Shown here: positions 22,764 through 34,068 of the stretch, in pieces | Layout: every line of letters begins with the position of its first letter | Numbering within the stretch: the first letter of the stretch is position 1 | NCBI GenBank assembly: GCA_027924645.1 | Contig: BSBN01000445.1 | Location: 6,617,001-6,681,000, forward strand | DNA length: 64,000 nucleotides | Source of the DNA: Cunninghamia lanceolata | Taxonomy: Eukaryota > Streptophyta > Pinopsida > Cupressales > Cupressaceae | Direction: 5' to 3' | Made by a program: the position numbers and the translations under genes | Notes under the pieces: model-generated | What the model saw: only the letters and a program-made list of their open reading frames with translations | The model's database searches: none | What the model was told of the DNA's origin: nothing

Positions 22764-23486
22764 CTAGAGGTTGGTTACATTATCAGGTACTGAAGGTACT
22801 GACACCAATTCTACTGAAAATCTTTTCAGACCAGATATAGATAGTGGCTCCAATGTACTGGCAGATTGGGCAAGTGCATCTACCCTATGGTTTTGTTCTC
22901 TAGGTACGTGGGTGATATTAAAGGCGTCAAAGTCCTCAATTAGGTCCCACACTCAATGTCTGTAGTTAGACAACTTTCTGTAGTTACATGAGTAGATTCC
23001 TCTTACTTTCCTCACAACTAGTTTTGAATCTCCAAAGACATGCAGAATTTTTACTTTCTTCTTATGGGCAAACAGTATCCTATGAATCAGAGCCTCATAC
23101 TCTGTTACATTGTTGGTGCAGGGGAACTGTAATCTGTAGGCTGATAAGTAGGATTTTCTAGTTGGATCAATTAGATCAATCCCTACCCCAGTGCCTTGCT
23201 TAGATTTGGATCCATCAAACCTTAGGATCCAGGGTTTATCTTTAGCAGGATATTTAGCTGAACTTTCTTTCTTCTTTCTGGCTGCTGCTCTGCCTGATAT
23301 CCATTTTAACTTAGGGATGTCATCATTCTCAAGTTTCTTCTTTCCCTTTTCTTGTGAGCCTGATGGTTTTTCTACTTTCTCCTTCACTTCAGCAGGAGGA
23401 TGATCTTCGGGATCTACAGCTGCATGCTTTTTCAAAATGTGTAAACATAGTGAGCAAGTTGTTTCTGAGTGAGGTGCCGCGTGCAA
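22764..23486 (-). pseudogene. Element C additional RNase H-like domain upstream of RT
   Basis: On the minus strand the motifs LRFDGSKSKQGTGVGIDL, NNVTEYEALI, VFGDSKLVV and REQNHRVDALA occur in this order (about 23,240 to 22,860). They supply the D-E-D-D residues of an RNase H fold of the type called archaeal-like in plant retroelements. A zinc-finger-like WCRLHAAPHSETTC and a K-rich linker precede it. The domain is in the same frame as protease and RT, with one stop near 22,950. In Tat-lineage elements as I know them a second RNase H lies after RT, so this position is noteworthy. Confidence 0.75.
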
Positions 23487-25304
23487 CCTACACCAACCTT
23501 TAATTAAAACCTCCTGGGGAGATTTATGCTGTCATGTCATCTTCTCTATTTCTTTTACTAGAAATTCTTTGAACTTAGTCAGGTCACTACCTTTGTCTTC
23601 ATCAGACAATTCATAGTCTGGTTCCATAAAACAATCACTCCCAGGGGTGATCTTTTCTTTCATTTCATCGTCCATCTGGTCAGAAACCAGAATTTCTTCC
23701 ATTTTCAGGATATGATCCTCATCATGATCTGTCGGCTCCTCTATTCCTGCAGAAGACAGATAAGAATCAGTATCATCATCATCATCATCATCAGATGTAG
23801 CATTTACTTCAGAATATGATGATGATGTCTCACTGCATGTCTGCTCCAGCATCATCATATCTAAGCATGTTTCACAAGTCCTTTCTAAATGTGCTTCATT
23901 GTGTAATCTGCACCATCTATCAATCAAAATATCATTAGCAGGTATATTTAACAATTGACAATGCTTTACCTAGTTAGACAGATGCATCTCGAAGTATCTG
24001 AAGCAATCTATTTCATTTTCATTATCAGGATTATTATCATGTTCTACAATTGGCATGTCCTCCTGATGATCATCATCATCATGATAATGAAAGTCAAGCA
24101 TCAGGATCTCTTCTATTTTGAAAGTCTGTGGCCTGATGCAATAAACTCCAGGTTCTACGTCTACGTACATGATCTCATTTGTTCGGTTATATTCAGTGAT
24201 CATATGTTTCATCCTAGGCTCAGCATCAATCCTGATCTGGTTTGGTATACCTTTCCATGGTAACCACATGTGACTAAAATCTGTGGACATATATCTGTTA
24301 AGCGTTTTGGACCAGTCTCGGCTAAGCAACATCCCATAAGTATCAGGTATGTCAACTACCTGAATATCAATGTAATACTGAATCCTAGGATCAGATGCTA
24401 GTTGCATGTGGATATGAGTTAGCTCTCCTACTACACTTACTTTTGTTTTGTCCAGCTGTGTGACCTTCTTTAGAGATTTAGCAGGATGTAGTCCTAAGGC
24501 ATTACATATTGACAAGGGCATGACATTCGTGGAAGCTCTTGAATCAACCAGACAGTTGTGCAGGTTCTTGCTGAACATTCTTATGGTGAGGAGGAACGGG
24601 GGTGATTCAGTTTTGTCTTTATACAAAGTCATGTGAGAGGTTTCAGCAGCTTGGACTGTAGCTGACACTTTAGGCTTGATAGTATTATCCCTGCCAGCAT
24701 GATCTTTGCCACTGGATTGACTTGAAAAATGGCCATCCTCTTTAGGAGTAGGATCATCTAGTGACTTCATGAATGCTTTTTTGATGGCAGGAGTCTTCAG
24801 TAACTCAGACAAGGACAAGCTGATCTTAATTTTCTTCATTTCATCGGCCAGATAGGTGATTAGCTTGTCGGATTCATGATGTGCATTTACAACCTTTGAT
24901 CCTATGTTTTGAGGTGACAAGTATTGAGCATTCACCTTGGGGAACCCAAGGTTATTACTAGCTTTAGGATCAGGAGGTGTATTGAAGTTATTTGGAGGTA
25001 GAGATGATGTCAATGGGCCATCAGGTCTGTTGGCATTACTCCTCAAGTTATAATTATGCTTACCAGGATATTGTTGCTAATATGCATGTACTTCCTCATG
25101 CTCTCTTGCAGGTTCATTTTCATCCTCAAAGGGGAAAACATAATTTGTTTCAAAAGTTAAAGTGGATTCCTCACATACCTGGTTATAACTCTAGTGAGGT
25201 TGATTACTATAGGCTTCTAGCACAAAAGCTGAGTCATATCCACAAGGAACAATCTCATTTCCTTCTACCTGAGGTGGATTTACGGAAGTGTTAGACACTT
25301 CAGT
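23487..25304 (-). pseudogene. Element C protease region of the polyprotein
   Basis: The aspartic protease is centred near 24,540 with LVDSRASTNVMP and the ILGL-like VVDIPDTYGMLLSRDW downstream. The usual DSGAS reads DSRAS, a GGA-to-AGA change that would inactivate it. The domain is followed by an acidic D/H-rich stretch with a run of aspartates encoded by a GAT repeat near 23,777, and by a zinc-finger-like motif WCRLHNEAHLERTC (about 23,910). The frame is continuous with Gag upstream and the RNase H-like domain downstream. Stops lie near 25,194, 25,078, 23,970 and 23,532. Confidence 0.8.
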
Positions 25305-26826
25305 CTAAAAGATGCTAGCAGCAATTCTAAATTGTGGACAATCTAATTCTGTATGTGCATTTGTATTGTGGATCCTACACCAATTAGTAAGGGCTGCCTC
25401 AGCAAGATTGACTCTAGTAGTCTGTTTGGCTTCACCAGGAGGTTGATTGTCTAAGGGTGATGGTAATGAACCATTATTTGGCCTAGAGTTCCATATTCTA
25501 GGCTGTCTCTGGGGATTATTGTTATTTCCACCACCATTATTGAAATTATTGGTGTTATATCCTCTGTCAGGATAATTTGGTCTATCATTGGAATAATTTC
25601 TATTCTGGTTTGACTGGGAATAAAAACATTGATTTCTCAAGTGTGTCACTTCTGTGGTGAGTTTCCTCAATTGAGCAGAGATTTCTTTAATCTCCTCCTT
25701 TGCTTCTTGAGCTTTGGCCACCACATTTTCATTCTGGGGCTTAAAGAAAGAGGATCCATGGTTATTATTGGACAGGTCAGCACCTTGAGGTGTCTGAGCT
25801 TGTGTAGGATGTTGTGGCAATTGGCCATTTCCATTAGGAGGGGGCATAATGCTCAGTGGAGGTACTTGCAAAGGTGCAGGCATGACTGCTGGGGGTATCA
25901 CTGCTCCATTAGGGTATTGTGTAGGATACTGTGCAGAATATGATGCAGGATATTGTGAATGCATGCTAGGCAAGGTAGGAAATACTATATTTGGAGTAGG
26001 GGTAGGTATTAACTGCTGGTTTACCTATATGGCTTCTTGAAAAGCTAAGGCTAAAGTTGTGATTCGGGGATGTGTCCTCCTTATGAACATGGAAGTCAAA
26101 GGATCTAAAGCTGAATAATAAATGCTCCTTGCAACTTCGTCAGACACAGTATAAGGAGTGACCACTCTGGACAACATTTTCTGAAACCTAGCATTGAAAT
26201 TGGCGATAGGCTCATTCTCAAATCTCTTGATAGTGGCAAATATAGTTTATTGAGGGATCGACTGGAACCTTAAATCTATCAAGAAAAGCTTTCTCTAATA
26301 AGGCCCAGGAATCAACAGAACCCTAACCTAGACTAATGAACCAATTATAGGCTTCTTCTCCTAAGGAAAAAGGAAATAATCTACACACCACATCTTGATG
26401 TTCTATTCTAGCTCTGTAGCAAGCTTCTTTAAAGGTCCTGATATGATCTTCAACATCTTGGTAAGGATGATATTTTGGACAAAGTTTGTCTGGATTCTTT
26501 GGTAACTCATGATACGTAGTAAAGGTCAAAGGTGATTCTGCTGCAAAGAAAGACATTGCAACCAGAGGAGGTTGAGCTGGTGGTGCAGCTAGCTGAGGTT
26601 GAACTAAAGGTACACCTTGAGGCTGAATAGGAGGTGTCACTGATATCCCAGAAGGTATTTGTAAACCAACAGGAGTTACAGGAGGAGGTTCAGGTGAAGC
26701 CCCTGACGCACTAGACCCTGGAGTATGATGAATGTATACAATTCTAGGTCTGATACCTCTAACAGGTAATTCTTCAAAGATTCTACTAGGTCTAGACCTG
26801 GTATTTATCCTGTGAGCCAGGATTTC
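25305..26826 (-). pseudogene. Element C gag
   Basis: It encodes a Ty3-type capsid region (FTTYHELPKNPDKLCPKYHPYQ..., EEAYNWFISLG, then WALLEKAFL) followed by a P/Q-rich and N/G-rich nucleocapsid ending in WCRIHNTNAHTELDC, an unusual C-x-[IL]-H...H...C finger. The likely start near 26,808 reads ATA before NTRSRP where ATG is expected. A 4-base insertion near 26,250 shifts the frame. Downstream of it, Gag, protease, both RNase H domains, RT and integrase share one frame, so a single polyprotein is likely. Confidence 0.8.
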
Positions 26827-27258
26827 TCAATTTTGAGGCAGATTGGCTGAAACTTTGCAAATATTGGCTGAATTTCACCAGATGAGGTGATATTTGCGGT
26901 CAGACGACTAATCAGACTGGATATTTACGAAATATTTGCAAAGATACTACAAATACGCAAGGATATTTGAAGTATAACGACACCTAGCATGAGATCTCAA
27001 GTTTCTAAGGCCTAAATTCTTCAAAGCTTGAACAAATTTATGTATCTTTGGCTAATATTTGTGAATTCAGAATAATCTACTATAAAGCTTGCAATATTTA
27101 TGTGAGATCTAGAAATCTTTACACAGAATGAGCATATATGAACTTCTTACAGTAAATATTTACGTGATATTTAAAATTCACAAACGATTCGAGGCTACCT
27201 TACTCTCTGCATCATCAAACCTCAAAATAATGGTGATGAGTGTAGTCTTCTAGATCGG
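26827..27258 (-). other. 5' leader of element C
   Basis: This is about 430 bp between the primer binding site and gag. It contains several 'gatatttg' and 'aatatttgc' motifs. I see no coding sequence. Confidence 0.5.
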
Positions 27259-27276
27259 GCCCTCCTTCTAGCGCCA
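27259..27276 (-). other. Primer binding site of element C
   Basis: On the minus strand TGGCGCTAGAAGGAGGGC begins five bases after the end of the LTR at 27,282. TGGCGC is a typical tRNA 3'-end complement start. I do not assign the tRNA. The site proves that 27,282-34,063 is the 5' LTR. Confidence 0.7.
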
Positions 27277-28262
27277 ATTTATGTTGGTTATGATGTTAGT
27301 CATAAACAAGCATAGAATAAAAGTACACATTAACCTTTATTCATCTTGAAAGATACTATGAATTCAGAGAATCCATGATCCCAAGTCTCCGGTGATTAGG
27401 TCTTAATCGTCTGAAGTTACTCAGAGGTTAATGTGAGTTGCTGTTTCCATTTTGGGGCCTTACATGAAAGTTCAACATCATCATGACATTCCTACAGAAA
27501 TTCTTTACAGAGAAGTCATATTATGCAGTTATTTGGTGAAAAGATGTAGATATACCTCAATCTTTGCATGATATTTTCAATTGTGCATGCTTTGTATTCA
27601 AATATGCTAAATATTTGCAATTATCTATGAGATGTCTGCATATCTATGTTATTTGCTTAAGATCATCAATTATTTACAATTATGGGGGCAAAACGCTCTA
27701 AAATTTAAAAGAAATTGAAGAAATACTTCTAATTAAAGTTGAACCTTTAGCTTTTGAACCACATGTATATTAGATACTGTCATGAAGAGAAGAAAACCAA
27801 ACCATATTTTCACCAGGACATTCCACAGCTAGATATAGTTGATGCTAACTTCAAAGGAACTTGTATGAAAACAACACAAGTAGACATGCGCTCCAAGGGA
27901 TGCAGCAAATCACCACATATATCCAGAACTCATACACTGATTACTCAAGATTTACTATGAATTGTAATCAACACAGTCTTCTCATTCATTAAGCATGCAA
28001 AAAATATAAATGTTTACAAAAACTTTGAAATGAGCTCTAAATGTTTCAGCAGACGGATTTCAATTAAGTTTCAAATGTTTACAATAAGGCATTCCACCAC
28101 CTTTTATAGGATAAGGTGAGGAATCCGCTACAAAAAAGATCCACGATCTTGATTTATCAATGTACATCTACGGTCACCATTTTCTTGACTTTGTCAATCT
28201 TTACAAAAATGGCACAATTTGCCAGCTGGCAACTATTTATATTACTTATGCTCATATCCCCT

Positions 28263-31200
28263 TTATGATGTATCTTCATCATGTTCCTCAGCTGATTCAT
28301 GTGGATCATCGTCATGTGCATCACTTCTTGAACTTTCGCTATCCTGATGATGATGATGCCGCATATGGGGCTGCATGCTATTCCGGATCTGCTCATATGA
28401 ATGCACAACTTGATCTATTCCTCCACCATCTTGAGTCTTTGCTTTGATGATGGCATGCTTATGTGCTTCATACTTATCTCTGCTGTTATCTAGCTTGTTT
28501 TTCCTATCCTATAGTGTTTCACTGTATCTTTCCATCTTGACCTTGATCCTCATTATTTTATCTATAAGTTCCTCTGTCAAGTGGACAGGTGGACCATCTG
28601 CTTCTAATTGGAAGTTGCTGTGTACAGCTTTGATGGCAGACTCTTCATCTTGATTTTCTATTTTCCCTTCCACCTTTCCTTCTAATGTTTCTAATATCTC
28701 TGCTTCTTCAGCCATTAAATCGTGTAGCCTCATGCTGATATCTCTCAACTTATTATTGCATCTTTTGAGGACTCCACATTCAAACTGAATCTCTTTGTAC
28801 TAGATGTCTACCAACAATGTGGTATTACTGCTTAGTACCTACTTACTGATAAGCAGTTGAGGATTTATCCTCTTTATTTCTCCCAAAAGGCTTAGGACCC
28901 TCTCCAGTTTATAAGACCTTTTCCCGGTCTGCATTTGCAATTTATCCACCTTGGTCCTGGAGTCACTTAGAATGCTCCACCTCTTCAAAGAGGCCTTCAC
29001 TATTTCTACAGCATCATCCAATGTGGATGACATCCATTTTCTTATTACAGATGCCTCATGTTTCATGAGGTCTAACTTATTTACCTCTTCCTGAGAAATA
29101 GCAGTCAATGGGATTGCATGTTCAGTTGAAGTATCATCAGGATTAATCAACCTCTTTATGTAGACATGCAACTTAGCAATGTGCTCTTTGTGTTGCTTAT
29201 TCTTCTCCTTCTCTCTTTTCACCTTTTGGATCAAAGAATCAATAATGTCTTTGCCCTCTTGACCCTCTTGGTCTTCATTGGCAAAACCCAGATCTACTGT
29301 GCTAATTTGAAATTCATCTAAAGTAATTTTACCTTTTTCTTTCTCCACCGCAGGTATGGCAATTTGTGCGTTCCTTCTCTCGGTTGCTAGATCTCTCCTG
29401 ATGGCCGATGTCATTCTGGCCTTCCTCCTAGGCTTCATTATATCCGCGGAGAACAAGGTGGAGACATCAAATTCTTGAATTTCAAGTTCTTCCTCTATAT
29501 TTACTTCTTTTGCCAACCACGGGGGCACTTGATCATGTTTTTCAGCGTCATCATGATGTTCACCCATATCTCCCGTTTCTGTCAACAAATGTTGTGGAGA
29601 CGGTGATTTTCTCATTTCTTCTCCTTGATGCTCACCTTGTTGTTGATCTTGCGGTACATCCTCCTGTTGAAGAATTTCTTTCTCCGGAGGAGCATCCTCT
29701 CGGTGTGGGGAATCCTGTGGTGCATCTGTATGTTGGTCATGATGATCATGATCTTTCTCCATCATTACTTCATCTGTTTTCAACTCTTCCCCTTGTTGTT
29801 TATCCACTGCATTGGATACTGTAGATTCTACCTGAAGTGCTGGCGGTTGTTCTGCCGCCACTATTTGTTCTGAGCCTGCACTATCAACTTCTTGTATTTT
29901 GGCACCTGGATCCTCTATTATTTCCTCCTTTTCATCAGCCTTCATTTCTTGAACCTCTACTATAGTAGGTTCTGCTGATGTATCATGTGGACTTTGTTGT
30001 CCCAATTCTAGAGTATGGACTTCTGATTCTACCATCTCTATTTCTTCTGCTGGGTGCCCTTTGTCAGGTGATCCTGCTGGATGTCCAGGACTTGCATCCT
30101 GTTTCTCTGTCAAGTCTACTATTGCAGGACTTGTTACCTTTGTAATTAATGCTTCCAGCCCTATTTCTTGAGCTACCTACTCTGGGCTCTTTTCTTGCTC
30201 TTCTTCTACTTGCTTCATCTCCTCAAGCACAGTTTGAACTGGTGGAGGCTTGTGAGGAGTCATACTTATACCAGTAGCAAGTGTTTCCATCTTTTGTGCA
30301 GCCACATCCTGCACGACCTCATCATCAGACAAGTTTATTGTCTCATCTAGCGAGACATGCCCTTCTGCTTGTGTCTGGTTAGTTTCTTTCATTTGTTCTT
30401 GTGCAAGTTCAGTTTTGAACTTGACAATGGTAGGAAGTGGAACATTATGCTGAAGTTCCTTAGGTACTTCACTACTTGCCCCTTGTAATAATGTAAGGTG
30501 TTGTTTTATTTCTCCTCTCATAGAGGTTCTTTGTTTCTTAGGTGGGGTGGACACCAGCACCTGTGGAGCTTTTCTCTTCCTCTTTATAAGTAATGGAGCC
30601 TCTTCTTCTTCAGGCTCTTCCTCCATGAGGATATCCTCTTCTCCAGGTTTTCTTGAGGATTGACCCTCTTCTAGGGTCTCAGTGATTCCAGCCTCTACTG
30701 TCTTACTCTTCTTGGGCTTTTCTTTCTTTGGAGGGGATGCTGATTCTGATCCCGATCCTGATGCTGCTGCTTGCTCAGCTACAAATACTGCCCTTTCAAT
30801 TATAACCCCTTTGGGTTCTTTATGCACCTTCTTGCCCCTTGGGGGTCTTTTGCTTTGTTGTTGTGGTGGAGGGATTCTATCTCCCTTGGTCTTCCTCTTC
30901 TCATTCAGGAAGTTGTCATATTCATCCCTAAGAATATCCCATCCCTTCTTCTTGTTGTCCACCGTAATGGCAACACCTTTCTTCTTCAATGCCTCCACCT
31001 GCTCATCAACCCAAGCTTGAGTTAGTTGTATGGTCCTAGAAATGAAGGGGTCCAAGGATATGTCTTCCTGCATGGTGAGGTCAGGTGCAGAGATGGTGTC
31101 ATTATATATCTTCTTTTGCTCATATTTATCTGTAATTATCCTGCCATCATCCTTCTTCAATTGTTGGGGAAGGGAGATGCAATCAAAGGTTCTAATTTGG

Positions 31201-32573
31201 TTTAGAGTTAACCTCTGATACCTTCTTCTTCTTGCCTCTACCTCATCTTCACAGTCGGCCCAGAAATCCTCTAGGTGCCTTTGATGAATAGGCTTTCCTA
31301 ATATTTCTTGTATTCTGCCATAAGGATCATATGGTCTCGTTAGTGGAAAAGGTTGCAGATTCATTTTATTAAGGGTGACCATCACCTTCTTTATATTATC
31401 CGAGTCAGGGCACATATAGTAGCCAATGCTGACTGGGAACAAAATTGGTGGCAACTTCTTGGTGTCCTTGTACACTTTTATCATTATGGAGCCCTGCCGG
31501 ATAAATTCCATTAGCATCACTGCATCAGTAGGATACCTTGGTAGCATCAGGGGATGTCCCTCAAAACCTTCAACCCTTATGTATGAAAAGGTTGCAAATT
31601 GTATATACCAAGCCCCATGCCTGTAAACTATCTCTTGAGCCTCCATGGTCAATCTCTTTGTTCTGTCCTCTTCCATGGTCCTCACCAGATGCATGGAGAA
31701 TGCATCATTGGCCAGTTTGTAATCTTTGAGGTAATTGGTTCTTTGCAACTGGGGATGATGATCCCAGATATATGCAGCATTTGTGCCTGAAAGCTTTCCA
31801 TCTGTAACTAAAGCATCAGAAGTGCCTTTGTAAGCACAAGAATAAACAATGTAAGATGTCATATAGAATGCACAATTTGAATCTCCTAGGTTCATCAGCT
31901 GCTCATGCAGAGCATCACTTATTATCTGGCCCCTTAGTGGCTTGATGTCTGAATATAGACACATCATGATTATTCCATACATCCAGTCTCTAAAACTACC
32001 AGCATCAGGCTGGCTTGTTACTCTGTTCAGGAGTGCAATCATGTATTGGTATTCCTCACTGAAATCATATTTGAACAGGAGCACAGGAAGTTTGGCTGCT
32101 GCAGGATATGTGATGTTCTTAGCCTACCATTAATACATGTTCTTCCTGGCTGATTTCTTGTTGGCTTCATACTCCTTTTCGGACTTCTTCAGGTCTACGC
32201 TCTTAACTTTACTACCCAGTGGCAATCCAAATGTCCGTGAGAGACCCTTGATGGAGAGGTCTGCATATATCCTCCCATGCTTCATCACTTGCCTTGTCTC
32301 AGAGTTATAATTCTAAGCACATTCAATGACTAGCTCCAGAGATTCCATAGAGTTTGGAAAACTGGCAGCGTTCCACATTCCTGATATGAACACTGCATCC
32401 AGCACAGGACTTTTGTCATTCCCATCATTCAGCCTAGTTGACCAGGCTTCCAAATTGGTGCTCCCCTGGTGGGTATCTGTAATTGCTCCGTATTTAAACA
32501 GGACCCCCCTCTGAGAAGAGAACATGGGCCTACTGAATTCCTCTTGACACTTAACCAACCGCTTGTCAGCCAT
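28263..32573 (-). pseudogene. LTR-encoded ORF of element C, 5' LTR copy
   Basis: This copy has 1,437 codons in one frame from ATG at 32,573 to TAA at 28,263-28,265. Stops are at 32,313, 32,130, 32,124, 30,177, 28,839, 28,800 and 28,509 (lower base), all at positions that are sense in the other LTR. One in-frame 3-base difference (near 30,950) is the only indel I see between the copies. The segment 32,084-30,177 is open for 635 codons. Possible remote resemblance of the N-terminal part to the plant-transposon or extra-ORF proteins of Ogre-like elements is only an impression. The function is unknown. A good splice-acceptor-like sequence, TTGTTAATTGCAG, ends 9 bases before the ATG. Confidence 0.8.
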
Positions 32574-33089
32574 GAGTACCTGCAATTAACAAAATTCTAT
32601 CTCACAACAGGTATATACATGCATGCATATTACAATTAACTTTATAAATCACTGTGCCTACTGTATCTTTTCGACATTACTTTAATTATATGGATGCATA
32701 AACCAGCACTTACATCATCATACCTGAATAACAACAACATGATGAGGGTTTCATTTACATACCTAGTTATGCAGATCCTTTTTATACCAGTGAACTGCTA
32801 ACGACATTCTTAATTCAGCTGATGATCACTTCCTTCCTTCTGTCTGTGGGTGCAAATCGTGCAACAATCACTTGTATGCAGATATGGAAGCTGGTACTCT
32901 GTAAACAATTTTATCGCAAGGTAAATGTAAAAATAACAATTGAATTACCTTTTAACCTTGCAATTAGGGTAAATTTAGGGCAACTCTGACAAATTAGATT
33001 GTATTCCTTGATTATCCGTGTGAAAACGCAGGATCTTGCCAGGTGTTTCATTGGGTTCCAGGGTCGGCGGGAACCACCTACCATCTTTG

Positions 33090-33835
33090 CGCACATTAAA
33101 TGATAATGGCGGCAACGGGAGCGGGGGGATATCCATATGACAGGATATCAATAAGGCAAGAGGATATTCGCAAATATCAGGTTGAGTTTCAATGTGATCC
33201 TCCTCCGCCAAATTGGAATGGTTATCGCGACAAGATTCGGGTGACAAAAGCGCCTTTTGGTTATGTTTAGTACCTCAGGAGGGTATTTCGATGTATCGGG
33301 TGATGTTTCAAATATGATGATGATGAGACAAACTTACATGTCTTTCTCTTGGAATATCAGGATGATGTCATCCTGATATTCGTTCTGTGTGGGAGGGCAT
33401 CATGACGTCATCGTCATATTAGGCAAACATGATCATGTTTAGAAAATATCCTGTCAAAATGTAAATGTGATGATGATGTCATCGTCATGTTTGTTTCTTC
33501 ATTTATCCGATTTGGATGACATCATCAGGATATTGGCTTAGGGTGATATTTCGCGGCAGGAGGATATTAAGGAATATCAGGTTACATTTGGAAATATGAT
33601 GCCCGCGATATATAAGACTGTTTGACAGGAAAGATTTATTACCACTTAAAATTGACGTCCGAATATCTAAACCGTATGACTTATCGGGTGATGTACCAAG
33701 ATCAGGATGATCTTCGACAACATGACTGAGGTTATAAAATATGATCCTCCTCTTGCGAATATCAGGTTTGACCAAAACTTTGACTGTTCATAACTTTCAC
33801 ATCCTGAGGAATATCAGGGTGAGGTAAAAGGCAAA
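33090..33835 (-). promoter_or_regulatory. Candidate U3 control region of C (5' LTR)
   Basis: This is the same block as in the 3' LTR. TGACGTCA is intact at 33,403-33,410; the second site has decayed to TGACATCA. GAATATCAGG-like motifs recur throughout. On the minus strand CTTATATATC (33,607-33,616) is the best TATA candidate, about 1 kb before the ORF. Confidence 0.45.
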
Positions 33836-34068
33836 CCTGCATGGAATTTAACACTCTTTCCAAATATGAGGTCACAGAAATGGAATATGAACTTTGACAA
33901 ACTGACCTGATGATGATGACTTACCTCATCCTGGTATTCCATGATGATGCACATGACTTACTTTTACCAAACCGCCAGAAAGCAGACAACACAAGCCAAG
34001 CCAAAAAGGTTGGGTCCCTGTTTTGCCAAGTCAAAATGGGGCATGTTGTGTAACCACTCAACATCCAT

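Larger units (their letters stand above)
12148..34063 (-). mobile_element. Element C: Ty3/gypsy retrotransposon with giant coding LTRs
   Basis: C is a 21.9-kb complete element with LTRs 12,148-18,932 and 27,282-34,063. It is flanked by a perfect 5-bp duplication TCCAT (12,143-12,147 and 34,064-34,068). LTR ends are TGTTG...CAACA on the minus strand. Excising C joins B RT in frame through KLQMDKEKV. The internal 8.3 kb encodes Gag-Pro-RNaseH-RT-RNaseH-IN without a chromodomain, which suggests the non-chromovirus (Tat/Athila-like) branch. The LTRs, near 6.8 kb and each carrying a 1.4-kilocodon frame, are the main peculiarity. Confidence 0.9.
27282..34063 (-). mobile_element. 5' LTR of element C (6,782 bp)
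   Basis: It begins TGTTGAGTGG at 34,063 on the minus strand and ends CCAACA at 27,282, next to the primer site. Layout matches the 3' LTR: U3-like block, ORF at 32,573-28,263, then about 980 bp with no gene. Transcription from a TATA-like box near 33,610 would put the ORF at the 5' end of the genomic RNA, ahead of gag. Insertion of C split element B RT. Confidence 0.9.

Noticed and set aside
23770..23800. (TCATCA)n microsatellite as a separate repeat
   Set aside because: It encodes the aspartate run of the C polyprotein and is short.
12148..34063. Two copies of the long ORF as a segmental duplication of a host gene
   Set aside because: The copies end exactly at LTR borders with TG...CA ends and a TCCAT target duplication, so the duplication is that of LTRs.
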